64,000 bases of DNA from Streptomyces caniferus (GCF_009811555.1 NZ_BLIN01000005.1:3357501-3421500); one strand, 5' to 3'; positions 49,186 to 58,523 are shown, numbered from the stretch's first letter. Numbers and translations are program-made. Notes: generated by a model from the letters alone, not told the origin.

Positions 49186-49809
49186 TCAGCGCCCGCCGAG
49201 CGCCCCGACCACCGCCACCGTCAGCTCGTCGAGGTAGCCGGCCGGCACCTCGTCGCGGACGACCAGCAGCCGCCAGTACAGCGGCCCGGTCAGCAGATCC
49301 AGGGCCAGCCGGCCGTCCGCGCCGGCCGGGATCTCGCCGCGCTCGACGGCGCGCGCCACCATCGCCGCGGCGACGCCCTCCTGGCTGTCGTGCAGCGCGG
49401 CCTTGAGCGCGGTCGCCAGCTCGGGGCTGCGGGCCGCCTCCGCCAGCAGGTCCGGGACGATCTGCGAGGCCATCGGGTGCCGCAGCGCGCGGGCCGCGAC
49501 CTCCAGCAGCATCCGCACGTCGCCGGAGAGCGAGCCGGTGTCCGGCGTCGGCATCCCCGCCGCGGCCACCGCGGAGACCACATCGAGGACGAGGTGCAGC
49601 TTGGAGCGCCACCGCCGGTAGACGGCGGTCTTGCCCACCCCCGCCCGGCGCGCGATGCCCTCGATCGACATCCGGGCGAAGCCCACCGCGGCGAGCTCCT
49701 CGAAGACCGCGGCGCGGATCGCCTCGGTCTTGTCCTCGCGCAGTACGGCGGCGCCCGCCGGGGTCCGGCGCGCCGCCGCGGAGTCGTTCCCGCTGCCCTC
49801 TTTTGCCAT
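49186..49809 (-). CDS. TetR-family transcriptional repressor
   Basis: 207 residues. HTH at about 25-70: RAAVFEELAAVGFARMSIEG, then IARRAGVGKTAVYRRWRSK. The C-terminal part is the usual helical ligand and dimer domain (TetR_C_11-like, GDVRMLLEVAARALRHPMAS). It is divergent from the TagG/TagH exporter operon, and two matching palindromes lie in the 147-base gap, so it probably represses the exporter and itself. The inducer is unknown. Confidence 0.92.
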   Translation of the reverse strand: MAKEGSGNDSAAARRTPAGAAVLREDKTEAIRAAVFEELAAVGFARMSIEGIARRAGVGKTAVYRRWRSKLHLVLDVVSAVAAAGMPTPDTGSLSGDVRMLLEVAARALRHPMASQIVPDLLAEAARSPELATALKAALHDSQEGVAAAMVARAVERGEIPAGADGRLALDLLTGPLYWRLLVVRDEVPAGYLDELTVAVVGALGGR

Positions 49810-49819
49810 GGCTTGAGCA

Positions 49820-49835
49820 TAGCGTCACGACGCTA
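49820..49835. promoter_or_regulatory. TetR operator candidate 1
   Basis: TAGCGTCACGACGCTA: perfect 7-bp arms around AC, centred 18 bases upstream of the TetR start codon. Confidence 0.6.
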
Positions 49836-49868
49836 CGGTTGCGTTTCGACGTGAGCTCCCTTTAGTGT

Positions 49869-49884
49869 CGGCGTCGCGACGATA
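49869..49884. promoter_or_regulatory. TetR operator candidate 2
   Basis: CGGCGTCGCGACGATA shares the GCGTC-NN-GACG core with candidate 1, centred 49 bases away on the TagG side. Confidence 0.55.
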
Positions 49885-49956
49885 CGGACCCGTTCCGTCG
49901 TAAGGCCCCCGTTCTCGTTCCCCCGCCCCCGTACGCAAGCGAAAGCGGCCTCCTCC

Positions 49957-50892
49957 ATGCCCCAGACCCTCGCGCCCCCGGCTCCGACGCCCGACCGGGC
50001 GCCCGACCGCGGCGCCTCCCCCGATCCCGAGCTGCGTGCGCTGGCGGAGCGGCACGGCCTCACGGTGAGCGGCGCCCGCCCCTCGCTGCCGGAGTACACC
50101 CGCCAGCTGTGGCACCGGCGGCACTTCATCACCTCGTTCGCCGGCGCCAAGCTCACCGCGATGTACACCACCGCCAAGCTCGGGCAGCTCTGGCAGGTGC
50201 TGACCCCGCTGCTCAACGCGGCCGTGTACTACTTGATCTTCGGTGTGCTGATCGGCACCAAGAGGGGCGTCCCGGACTATGTCCCGTTCCTGGTGACCGG
50301 CGTCTTCGTCTTCACCTTCCTGCAGAACTCGGTGATGGCCGGCACCCGGGCGATCTCCGGCAACCTCGGCCTGGTGCGGGCGCTGCACTTCCCGCGGGCC
50401 TGCCTGCCGATCTCGTTCTGCCTGGCACAGCTGCAGCAACTGCTGTACTCCATGGGCGTGCTCGTGGTCATCCTGCTGTGCTTCGGGCAGGTCCCGACCT
50501 GGTCGTGGCTGCTGGTCGTCCCGGCGCTGGCGCTGCAGTTCGTCTTCAACACGGGCCTGGCGATGGTCATGGCGCGCCTGGGAGCGAAGACCCCGGACCT
50601 GGCACAGCTGATGCCCTTCATCATGCGGACGTGGATGTACGCGTCCGGCGTGATGTTCAGCATCAGCGTGATCCTCCAGGGCAAGCACCTCCCGCAGTTC
50701 GTGGTGATGCTGCTGAACGGCAACCCCGCCGCGGTCTACATCGACCTGATGCGCTTCGCCCTGATCGACAGCTTCAAGGCGCACCAGCTGCCGCCGCACG
50801 TCTGGGCGTTCGCGGCCGGCTGGGCCCTGCTGGCCGGCGTCGTCGGCTTTGTGTACTTCTGGAAGGCTGAGGAGCGGTACGGACGTGGCTGA
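49957..50892 (+). CDS. Polysaccharide/teichoic acid ABC exporter permease (TagG-like)
   Basis: 311 residues, ABC-2 family with six TM helices after a 60-residue cytoplasmic N-terminus. The signature LWQVLTPLLNAAVYYLIFGV, then TGVFVFTFLQNSVMAGTRAI, and the MYASGVMFSIS region match TagG/Wzm-type proteins that export complete polymers bound to undecaprenyl diphosphate. Its stop overlaps the ATPase start by eight bases. It is at the end of the glycopolymer island, so the island's polymer is the likely cargo. Confidence 0.93.
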   Translation: MPQTLAPPAPTPDRAPDRGASPDPELRALAERHGLTVSGARPSLPEYTRQLWHRRHFITSFAGAKLTAMYTTAKLGQLWQVLTPLLNAAVYYLIFGVLIGTKRGVPDYVPFLVTGVFVFTFLQNSVMAGTRAISGNLGLVRALHFPRACLPISFCLAQLQQLLYSMGVLVVILLCFGQVPTWSWLLVVPALALQFVFNTGLAMVMARLGAKTPDLAQLMPFIMRTWMYASGVMFSISVILQGKHLPQFVVMLLNGNPAAVYIDLMRFALIDSFKAHQLPPHVWAFAAGWALLAGVVGFVYFWKAEERYGRG

Positions 50893-51709
50893 ACAGACCA
50901 ACGGCATGGACCTGGCCGGGCACCCGAACGGCACCCGGCCGGCCGAGGCCGCCGAGGCCCGCGTCCCGACCGTGATCGCGGACGATCTGCACATCGTCTA
51001 CCGCGTCTACGGCACGGGTGCCGGCAAGGGCAGCGCCACCGCGGCGCTGAACCGCATCGTGCGCCGCAAGCCCTCCTCGGGCGTGCGCGAGGTGCACGCG
51101 GTCAAGGGGGTCTCCTTCACCGCCTACCGCGGCGAGTCGATCGGTCTGATCGGCTCCAACGGTTCGGGCAAGTCGACGCTGCTCAAGGCGGTCGCCGGCC
51201 TGCTGCCCGCCGAGCGCGGCAAGGTCTACACCCACGGCCAGCCCTCGCTGCTGGGCGTGAACGCGGCGCTGATGAACGACCTGACCGGCGAGAAGAACGT
51301 CCTCCTCGGCGGCCTGGCCATGGGCATGAGCCGCGAGCAGGTCCGCGAGCGCTACGACGGCATCGTCGACTTCTCCGGCATCAACGAGAAGGGCGACTTC
51401 ATCTCGCTGCCGATGCGCACCTACTCCTCCGGCATGGCCGCCCGCCTGCGGTTCTCCATCGCCGCGGCCAAGGACCACGACGTGCTGATGATCGACGAGG
51501 CGCTGGCCACCGGCGACCGCAGCTTCCAGAAGCGCTCCGAGGCCCGCATCCGCGAACTGCGCAAGGAAGCCGGCACCGTCTTCCTCGTCAGCCACAACAA
51601 CAAGTCCATCCGCGACACCTGCGACCGCACCCTGTGGCTGGAGCACGGCGAACTGCTGATGGACGGCCCGACGGACGACGTCATCAAGGCGTACGAGGCC
51701 CACCGCTAG
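50885..51709 (+). CDS. Polysaccharide/teichoic acid ABC exporter ATPase (TagH-like)
   Basis: 274 residues from GTG 50885, overlapping the permease gene. Walker A GSNGSGKST, the degenerate signature YSSGMAARLRFSIA usual for TagH/Wzt, Walker B VLMIDEALATGD and the H-loop SHNNKSI. An insertion before Walker A (YRVYGTGAGKGSATAALNRI) is typical of TagH-type ATPases. It lacks a C-terminal carbohydrate-binding domain. Powers export with the preceding permease. Confidence 0.94.
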   Translation: MAEQTNGMDLAGHPNGTRPAEAAEARVPTVIADDLHIVYRVYGTGAGKGSATAALNRIVRRKPSSGVREVHAVKGVSFTAYRGESIGLIGSNGSGKSTLLKAVAGLLPAERGKVYTHGQPSLLGVNAALMNDLTGEKNVLLGGLAMGMSREQVRERYDGIVDFSGINEKGDFISLPMRTYSSGMAARLRFSIAAAKDHDVLMIDEALATGDRSFQKRSEARIRELRKEAGTVFLVSHNNKSIRDTCDRTLWLEHGELLMDGPTDDVIKAYEAHR

Positions 51710-51797
51710 GACGACCGCCGGGGCACGCCCCGGGGGGGGACTGCCCCCGGGAGCCGGTCCGGCAGCTCCCGGCGGCTTCGCGCCGTACGGAAACGGG

Positions 51798-51831
51798 GAC
51801 GGCCCCGGAAGCCTGAGCTTCCGGGGCCGTC
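51798..51831. terminator. Bidirectional terminator between tagH-like and gdh genes
   Basis: 15-bp perfect stem with core GGCCCCGGAAGC/GCTTCCGGGGCC and loop CTGA, in the 138 bases between convergent genes. Confidence 0.82.
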
Positions 51832-51847
51832 CGACGTGATGCATGCG

Positions 51848-54800
51848 TCAGCTGTGGGTGCGCAGCAGCGTCCGCATCGTCCGCATGGCCACGGAGAGGT
51901 TCGCCAGATCGAACCCTTCCGACCCGTAGATCTCCTCCAGCGTCGCCCGCGCACGGCTGAGGATCGCCGCGTTGGCCTGCTCCCAGGCCTTGAACCGCTG
52001 CTCCGGCGTCGAGGAGCCGTTGCCCTCCGACAGCACGTCCGCGGTCAGCGCCGCATGGGCCGCGAAGAGGTCCTCGCGGATCGAGGCGCGGGCCATCGAC
52101 TGCCAGCGGTCGTTGCGCGGCAGCTCCAGGATGCGGTCGAGGAGCTGGTTGATCCGCAGCCGCTCGCCCAGGTCGTAGTAGACCTCGGCGACGTCCAGCG
52201 GCGCCTTGCCCATCCGGTCCGCGACGGCGACGATGTCCAGCGCCGGGAAGACCGAGGAGAAGCCGGACACCTGGACGGCCAGCGCCTCGGGCACGCCCGC
52301 GCCGGTCAGCTCGTCCAGGATCGTCTGGAACCACTCCAGATCGCTGCCCTGCAGCAGGTTCGGCAGCTCCTTCCAGAGCCCGGCGACCCGCTCCGCGAAG
52401 AACTCGATGGTCTCCGAGAGCTCCAGCGGCTGCGGGCGGTTGTTGAGCAGCCAGCGGGTGCCGCGCTCGACCAGCCGCCGCGAGTGCAGCCGGATCCGGG
52501 TCTGGACATCGGCCGCGACGACATTGTCGAGCGCCTCGACGTCGTCCCAGACCTGGTTCAGCCCGAAGATCGTCCGGGCCGCGGTGTGGGCCCGCACGAC
52601 CTCTTCGAGGGAGGCCCCGGTCTCCTCCCGCATCCGGTGCAGGAAGCTCGTACCGCCGGTGTTGACGGTGTCGTTGACCAGCACCGTCGTGACGATCTCG
52701 CGGCGCAGCGCATGCCCGTCGACCTGCTCGGCGAAGCGGTCGTGCAGCGCCGAGGGGAAGTAGGCGTGCAGCAGCCGCTGGAGGTAGGGGTCGTCCGGCA
52801 GCCCGGTCTGGATCAGCGCCTCGGCGACCGTGATCTTGGTGTACGCCAGGAGCACCGCGGTCTCGGGCTGGGTCAGCCCGCGGCCGGCGGTCAGCCGCTC
52901 ACGGATCTGCCGGTCGGTGGGCAGGAACTCCAGGGCCCGGTCGAGATCCCCGTCGCGCACCAGGCGGCGCATGAAGCGCTGCTGGGCGTGGAGCATGCTG
53001 GAGGACTGGGCGAGGGCCAGCGCCAGTGCGGTGTTCTGCGCGTAGTTGTTGCGCAGCACCAGCGCGCCGACCTCGTCGGTCATCTCGGCCAGCAGCTTGT
53101 TGCGCTGCTTGACCGTCATGTCGCCGTCCGCGACCACGGCGTTGAGCAGGATCTTGATGTTCACCTCGTGGTCGGAGGTGTCCACACCGGCGCTGTTGTC
53201 GATCGCATCGGTGTTGATCCTGCCGCCGGCCGCGGCGAACTCGATCCGGCCCAGCTGGGTCAGGCCCAGGTTGCCGCCCTCGCCGACGACCTTGACCCGC
53301 AGGTCCTCGCCGTTGACCCGGATGGCGTCGTTGGACTTGTCGCCCACATCGGCGTTGGACTCCGCCGAGGACTTCACATACGTCCCGATGCCGCCGTTCC
53401 ACAGCAGGTCGACGGGCGCCTTGAGGATGGCCTGCATCAGGTCGGCGGGCGTCATCTTCTTGACCCCGGCGTCGATGCCGAGGGCGGCCCGCACCTGCGC
53501 GTTGATCTGGATGGACTTGGCCGAGCGCGGGTGGATGCCGCCGCCCTGGGAGAGCAGCTCGGTGTTGTAGTCCGCCCAGGAGGAGCGGGGCAGCTCGAAG
53601 AGCCGGCGGCGTTCGGCGTAGGAGGTCGCCGCCTCCGGGTTCGGGTCGATGAAGATGTGCCGGTGGTCGAAGGCGGCGACCAGCCGGATGTGCTCGCTGA
53701 GCAGCATGCCGTTGCCGAAGACGTCACCGGACATGTCGCCGACGCCGACCGTGGTGAAGTCCTGGGTCTGGGTGTCGTGGTCCAGCTCGCGGAAGTGCCG
53801 CTCGACCGACTCCCAGGCGCCGCGGGCGGTGATGCCCATGCCCTTGTGGTCGTAGCCGGCGCTGCCGCCGGAGGCGAAGGCGTCACCGAGCCAGAAGCCG
53901 TACGACTCGGCGACCTCGTTGGCGATGTCGGAGAAGGTCGCGGTGCCCTTGTCCGCGGCGACGACCAGGTAGGTGTCGTCCTCGTCGTGACGGACCACGT
54001 TCTGCGGGTGGACGACCTCGCCGCCGACGAGGTTGTCGGTGATGTCCAGCAGACCGGAGATGAAGGTCTTGTAGCAGGCGATGCCCTCGGCCAGCCAGGC
54101 GTCGCGGTCCTGCGACGGGTCCGGCAGCTGCTTGCCGACGAAGCCGCCCTTGGCGCCGACCGGCACGATGACGGTGTTCTTGACCATCTGCGCCTTGACC
54201 AGGCCGAGGATCTCCGTACGGAAGTCCTCCCGGCGGTCCGACCAGCGCAGACCACCGCGCGCGACCTTGCCGAAGCGGAGGTGGACGCCCTCGACCTTCG
54301 GGGAGTACACCCAGATCTCGTACGCCGGGCGGGGCGCCGGCAGGTCGGGGATCGCCTGCGGGTCCAGCTTCATGGACAGGTAGGAGTGCGGCCGGCCCTG
54401 GCTGTCCGTCTGGTAGTGGTTGGTGCGCAGCGTCGCCTTGATGACGGTGAGGAAGGACCGCAGGATCCGGTCCTCGTCCAGGGAGGCGACCTGGTCGAGC
54501 GCGCCGTCCAGCTCCTCCAGCAGCCCGTCCGTCAGCTCCGTGCCGGCCCGCTGCCGGCCGGGGGACATCCGCGCCTCGAAGAGGGAGACCAGCAGCCGGG
54601 TGGTGTGGACGTTGTTGGCGAGGGTGTCCTCCATGTACGTCTGGCTGAAGGTCGCACCGGCCTGCCGCAGGTACTTGGCGTAGGCCCGCAGGACCATCGC
54701 CTGGCGCCAGTTGAGGCCCGCCTGCAGCACCAGCGTGTTGAAGTTGTCGCTCTCGGCCGCGCCGGTCCACACCGCGGTGAACGCGTCCTGGAAGCGCTCG

Positions 54801-56809
54801 CGGGCGTCGTCGCCCTTGACGTGCTCCGGCATCCGCAGCCCGAAGTCGTAGACCCAGGCGATGGTGGAGTCGGCGCAGCGCAGCTCGTGCGGGCGCTCGT
54901 CGACGACCTCGACACCCAGGCGGTTCAGGCCGGGCAGCACCCGCGACAGCGAGACCGGCTCGCCCCTGCGGTAGATCTTGAAGCGGCGCTCGCCGGGGCC
55001 CGCGCCGACCGGCTCGTAGAGGCTGACCGAGAAGTCGTGGCCGGGCTCGCCGGTGAGCTTCTCCAGGTGCTGGAGGTCGGCGACGGCGCTGCGCGGGCTG
55101 TTGTCGGCCTTGTAGCCCTCGGGGAAGGCGTGGCCGTAGCGGCGCAGCAGCTCGGCGGCGCGCTCCTCGCCGACCTCGGCGTTCAGCGCCTCGCCGAAGC
55201 CGTCGGCCCACGAGCGGGCGGCCTCCACCAGCCGGCTTTCGAGGCGGTCCGCATCGGCGTCGGTGAGCTCGGGCAGGCTGGCGCCGGGCTCGACCCGGAT
55301 GACGAAGTGCAGCCGGGAGAGGATCGACTCGGTGTTCCAGGCGGTGAAGTCGACGCTGGTGCCGCCGAGCTCCTCCTTGAGGATGTCGATCAGGCGCAGC
55401 CGCACGCCGGTGGTGTAGCGGTCGCGCGGGAGGTAGACCAGCGCGGAGTAGTAGCGGCCGTACTCGTCCTGGCGGAGGTAGAGCCGCAGCCGGCGGCGCT
55501 CTTGCAGGTAGAGGACGCTGGTGGCGATGGACCGCAGCTCGTCGACGGGCGTCTGGAAGAGCTCGTCGCGCGGGTAGGTCTCCAGGATCTGCAGCAGGTC
55601 GCGGCCGTCGTGGCTGTCGGGGCTGAACCCGGCGCCCTCCAGCACCTCGGCGACCTTGCGGCGGATGACCGGCACCCGGCGCACGGACTCGGTGTACGCG
55701 GCCGAGGAGAACAGGCCCAGGAAGCGCCGCTCACCGATGACATTGCCCTTGGCGTCGAACTTCTTGACGCCGACGTAGTCGAGGTAGGAGGGGCGGTGGA
55801 CGGTGGCGCGGCTGTTGGCCTTGGTCAGGATGAGCAGCTTGTGCTCACGGGCCTTGGCGCGGGCGTCCGCCGGCAGCCGGTTGAAGGACGGCGAGACGGG
55901 GTGCCCGTCGGCGCTCTCGTGGTGCGGCGGGTCGGCGCGCAGGATGCCCAGGCCCGTGCCGGGCACGGCGGTCAGCACGTCCTCGTCGACGCCGCCCTCA
56001 CCGGGCACCGAGGCCAGCTCGTACTCGCGGTAGCCGAGGAAGGTGAAGTGGTCGGCGGACAGCCAGCGCAGCAGCTCCTGGGCCTCGGCGATGTCCTCGT
56101 CGCGCAGATCGTCGGCGATCGGCTCGGCGGGCAGCTCGTCGGCGATACGGCCGGCGGCGGCGCGCATCTTCTCCCAGTCCTCGACGGCCTCGCGGACGTC
56201 GGACAGCACCCGCAGCAGATCCGCGGTGATCTGCTGGAGGTCCTCGCGGTCGGTCTCGCGGTCCATCTCGACATGGATCCAGGACTCGGTCACCGCGTCG
56301 TGCGGCAGCTTCGCGCCCTTGCCCTTGCCGGTCCGGCCGTGCGCATCGCAGTTGGAGTCGAAGACCTCGATGAGCTTGCCGGTGACATCACGGCGGACGA
56401 TCACCTGCGGGTGGATCACGACATGGATGCCGCGTCCCTGCCGGGAGAGCTCGTTGGTGACCGAGTCGACCAGGAACGGCATGTCGTCGGTGACGACCTC
56501 GACGACGGAGTGGCTGCAGGTCCAGCCGTTCTCCTCGACGGTCGGGGTGTGCACCCGGACGTTCGCGGTGCCCTGAGGACGCGTCTCCGCCAGGCGGTAG
56601 TGGGAGAGCGCGGCGCCGAAGACGTCGACCGGGTCGCGGCCGGTGAGGTCCTCGGGTGCGGTGTGCAGGTAGTAGCGCTGGAGGTATCCCGCAAGGGTGT
56701 CCGGGTCGAGCCCCCGTACCGGGTGCTTACCCCCGGCCGGGCTGCTCTCTACGACCCGGGCAGCCTTGGCGAGCAGCTCGGTTTTGGCTTCGTCCAGCTT
56801 GGTCTGCAT
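51848..56809 (-). CDS. NAD-specific glutamate dehydrogenase, 180-kDa class
   Basis: 1653 residues, the length of the large NAD-GDH class (about 1650 in Streptomyces). It converts glutamate to 2-oxoglutarate and ammonia using NAD, usually in catabolism. N-terminal ACT-like regulatory modules precede the catalytic core, marked by LRFGKVARGGLRWSDRREDF, then VKNTVIVPVGAKGGFVGKQ. The NAD domain has VVGEGGNLGLTQLGRIEFA, and the long C-terminal helical part is present. ATG 56809 has AGAGG close upstream. Next to it, direct repeats at 56944-56969 may be operators. Confidence 0.95.
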   Translation of the reverse strand: MQTKLDEAKTELLAKAARVVESSPAGGKHPVRGLDPDTLAGYLQRYYLHTAPEDLTGRDPVDVFGAALSHYRLAETRPQGTANVRVHTPTVEENGWTCSHSVVEVVTDDMPFLVDSVTNELSRQGRGIHVVIHPQVIVRRDVTGKLIEVFDSNCDAHGRTGKGKGAKLPHDAVTESWIHVEMDRETDREDLQQITADLLRVLSDVREAVEDWEKMRAAAGRIADELPAEPIADDLRDEDIAEAQELLRWLSADHFTFLGYREYELASVPGEGGVDEDVLTAVPGTGLGILRADPPHHESADGHPVSPSFNRLPADARAKAREHKLLILTKANSRATVHRPSYLDYVGVKKFDAKGNVIGERRFLGLFSSAAYTESVRRVPVIRRKVAEVLEGAGFSPDSHDGRDLLQILETYPRDELFQTPVDELRSIATSVLYLQERRRLRLYLRQDEYGRYYSALVYLPRDRYTTGVRLRLIDILKEELGGTSVDFTAWNTESILSRLHFVIRVEPGASLPELTDADADRLESRLVEAARSWADGFGEALNAEVGEERAAELLRRYGHAFPEGYKADNSPRSAVADLQHLEKLTGEPGHDFSVSLYEPVGAGPGERRFKIYRRGEPVSLSRVLPGLNRLGVEVVDERPHELRCADSTIAWVYDFGLRMPEHVKGDDARERFQDAFTAVWTGAAESDNFNTLVLQAGLNWRQAMVLRAYAKYLRQAGATFSQTYMEDTLANNVHTTRLLVSLFEARMSPGRQRAGTELTDGLLEELDGALDQVASLDEDRILRSFLTVIKATLRTNHYQTDSQGRPHSYLSMKLDPQAIPDLPAPRPAYEIWVYSPKVEGVHLRFGKVARGGLRWSDRREDFRTEILGLVKAQMVKNTVIVPVGAKGGFVGKQLPDPSQDRDAWLAEGIACYKTFISGLLDITDNLVGGEVVHPQNVVRHDEDDTYLVVAADKGTATFSDIANEVAESYGFWLGDAFASGGSAGYDHKGMGITARGAWESVERHFRELDHDTQTQDFTTVGVGDMSGDVFGNGMLLSEHIRLVAAFDHRHIFIDPNPEAATSYAERRRLFELPRSSWADYNTELLSQGGGIHPRSAKSIQINAQVRAALGIDAGVKKMTPADLMQAILKAPVDLLWNGGIGTYVKSSAESNADVGDKSNDAIRVNGEDLRVKVVGEGGNLGLTQLGRIEFAAAGGRINTDAIDNSAGVDTSDHEVNIKILLNAVVADGDMTVKQRNKLLAEMTDEVGALVLRNNYAQNTALALALAQSSSMLHAQQRFMRRLVRDGDLDRALEFLPTDRQIRERLTAGRGLTQPETAVLLAYTKITVAEALIQTGLPDDPYLQRLLHAYFPSALHDRFAEQVDGHALRREIVTTVLVNDTVNTGGTSFLHRMREETGASLEEVVRAHTAARTIFGLNQVWDDVEALDNVVAADVQTRIRLHSRRLVERGTRWLLNNRPQPLELSETIEFFAERVAGLWKELPNLLQGSDLEWFQTILDELTGAGVPEALAVQVSGFSSVFPALDIVAVADRMGKAPLDVAEVYYDLGERLRINQLLDRILELPRNDRWQSMARASIREDLFAAHAALTADVLSEGNGSSTPEQRFKAWEQANAAILSRARATLEEIYGSEGFDLANLSVAMRTMRTLLRTHS

Positions 56810-57260
56810 GTCCTCTGGCTCCTGTCGCGCGCCGTTGCGTGACGTTGTGGAAGAACGTGATGGAAGCCGCACAACGCCGCAGCGACGCGAGGTGTCCTGT
56901 CGCTGTCGACGCTATGCCGCGATGAGAGAGGGCCGTGCCGTTATCGACAGTTTTTGACAAAGTCGACAGGGAATGTTGGCCGCAAAGACCAGCGACCGCC
57001 CGGTCACGGTGGTGCCCCGGGCGCACGGCAGGGGCCTCGATGCCCCCGCGGGTTATCGCGCTGATCACGGTGCAAGGCTATCGCTCCCCACACGGGTGCC
57101 GTCATGGGCCGTGTGCGTACAAAACCACGGCCCGAACTTAGACCTTCTGGACAACGGCCCGCCGGGGTGGCGTGTGCGTGGTGCCCTGGCGCCCACGGGC
57201 CCGGCGGACCCGCGCGGCACCCGCCCATGGGGACACCCGTCCGGCGCCTGCACAGCGGCC
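56810..57260. other. Intergenic region upstream of the glutamate dehydrogenase gene
   Basis: 451 bases with no supported gene. It holds direct repeats of TCGACAG and a possible minus-strand promoter TTGTCA-N11-TAACGG (about 56958-56936). Short open frames across it have no Shine-Dalgarno or coding bias. Confidence 0.55.
56944..56969. promoter_or_regulatory. Direct repeat TCGACAG, candidate operator for gdh
   Basis: TCGACAG at 56944-56950 and 56963-56969, 19 bases apart (about two helical turns). The candidate -35 TTGTCA on the minus strand lies between them. Confidence 0.4.
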
Positions 57261-57923
57261 CTAGACGGCTATGTCGCCCGCCATCTCGACCGCCTCGGCG
57301 AGCGTGTCCACCACCGGCACCCCGGCAACCATCAGGCTCGCCCGGCTGTGCGATCCGCCCGTGTAGAGCACCGCGTGCGCGCCCGCGTCCCGCGCGGCCA
57401 GGGCATCGTCCGCGGCGTCACCGATCACGACCGTACGCCGCGGATCCACGCTCTCCATCGCCGCCAGATGCCGCACCATGTGCGCGCTCTTGGTGCCCCC
57501 GGACGGCCCGGTCCTGCCCTCCACCAGCACGAACCGCGATTCGATCCCGAAGTCGCGGACGATCGGCAGCAGCTCGTCGTGCCCGTACATGCTCAGGATC
57601 GACTGGCTGCGCCCGGCCGACTGCCATCCTTCGAGGAGCAGATCCACCCCCGCGGCGAGCTCACAGCCCAGGCGGTGCGTGCTGTAGTGGCGGTGGAACG
57701 CCTCGTCCATCACCAGCCACTCGGCGTCCGTCGGCAGCCGCCCCATCAGCCGCTCGTAGAACCTCGGCACGGGCACGCAGTACAGATCCCGGTACGTCTC
57801 GAGGGTGATCGGCTCCAGGCCGATCTCCGCGAAGGCGGAGTTCGTCGCCCCGATGACGGCGTCGATGTCATGGAACAGCGTGCCGTTCCAGTCCCAGACG
57901 ATGTGTGTCGCGTGCTTCCCCAT
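57261..57923 (-). CDS. HAD-family hydrolase (phosphoglycolate phosphatase-like)
   Basis: 220 residues. Motif I is VWDWNGTLFHD (nucleophile D11, with N13 in place of the usual second Asp after W12), motif III Lys in the GGTKSAHMVRHLA region, and motif IV VVIGDAADDALAARDAGAHA. The helical cap sits between motifs I and II. The family removes phosphate from small metabolites; substrate unknown. ATG 57923 is preferred because GGGGG lies five bases upstream; GTG 57935 is an alternative. A TTGTCAGTG-type promoter lies about 43-65 bases upstream. Confidence 0.9.
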   Translation of the reverse strand: MGKHATHIVWDWNGTLFHDIDAVIGATNSAFAEIGLEPITLETYRDLYCVPVPRFYERLMGRLPTDAEWLVMDEAFHRHYSTHRLGCELAAGVDLLLEGWQSAGRSQSILSMYGHDELLPIVRDFGIESRFVLVEGRTGPSGGTKSAHMVRHLAAMESVDPRRTVVIGDAADDALAARDAGAHAVLYTGGSHSRASLMVAGVPVVDTLAEAVEMAGDIAV

Positions 57924-57965
57924 GTGGTCCCCCACGTCGTTCGCCGTGCGTTTCCCCCTGAAGAA

Positions 57966-57988
57966 AAAATACCCGTCGCCACTGACAA
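57966..57988 (-). promoter_or_regulatory. TTGTCAGTG-type (RecA-NDp/PafBC-like) promoter
   Basis: Minus strand: TTGTCAGTG (57988-57980), eight bases, TATTTT (57971-57966). A full match to TTGTC[AG]GTG-N8-TANNNT. The predicted transcription start is near 57959, 36 bases before the HAD gene. Confidence 0.62.
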
Positions 57989-58016
57989 CGCGGCCTGATC
58001 CGCGGACAACCGGCCC

Positions 58017-58523
58017 TCAGCCGATCAGATGCGGGATCTCCTGCACCCCGAACCACATCAGGTCATGGTCCTCCGCGCCGTCCACCGTGAACTGCGCATC
58101 GTCATCACCCTGGTCCGCCGCGCCGAGCGCCGCGGCGGCCGCCGCGATGTCGGCCTCCGCGTCCGCGGCGTCCACGTGCACCGCCCCGGCCTTCGACAGC
58201 GGCACCGGCCCGGAGATCCGCACCTCGCCCAGCGACGAGGGGTCGAGGCCCCGGTCCGGGTCGGCCGCCGCCGCACCGTCCGCCACGTCCACGGCCACCA
58301 CCACCCGCCGCCGCGCGATGTCCGGGTGACCTGCGAGCAGCCGCAGCGAGGCCTGCGCGGCGCGGTTCAGCGCGGCGTACTCCAGCTCCTCGATGTCGTC
58401 CGAGACGTACCACTCGCGCAGCGCGGGCGTGACGGCGTACGCGTCCAAGGGGCCGGGGCCCAGCTCGCCGTTCTTGTGCGCCTCTGCGAGTCCGGAAAGG
58501 GTCAGGGGGACATAGACGCGCAT
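58017..58523 (-). CDS. DUF6912 family protein
   Basis: 168 residues. It opens MRVYVPLTLSGLAEAHKNGE with a conserved AYAVTPALREWYVSDDIEEL and ends in AEDHDLMWFGVQEIPHLI, a pattern found across Streptomyces near secA. No signal, TM or catalytic motif. The beta-alpha alternation suggests a compact soluble protein of unknown function. It is upstream of the HAD gene on the same strand, with 93 bases between. ATG 58523 is chosen because the conserved sequence starts there. Confidence 0.8.
   Translation of the reverse strand: MRVYVPLTLSGLAEAHKNGELGPGPLDAYAVTPALREWYVSDDIEELEYAALNRAAQASLRLLAGHPDIARRRVVVAVDVADGAAAADPDRGLDPSSLGEVRISGPVPLSKAGAVHVDAADAEADIAAAAAALGAADQGDDDAQFTVDGAEDHDLMWFGVQEIPHLIG

Noticed and set aside
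51836..56842. A 1668-codon open frame on the plus strand opposite the glutamate dehydrogenase gene
   Set aside because: It is a mirror of the high GC3 gene on the other strand. Its protein is Val/Leu/Arg/Gly-rich with no domain, and the opposite frame is an unmistakable NAD-GDH.
57004..57253. Short minus-strand frames between gdh and the HAD gene
   Set aside because: No ribosome-binding site, odd composition (Gly/Pro/Arg/His), and they overlap one another in different frames.
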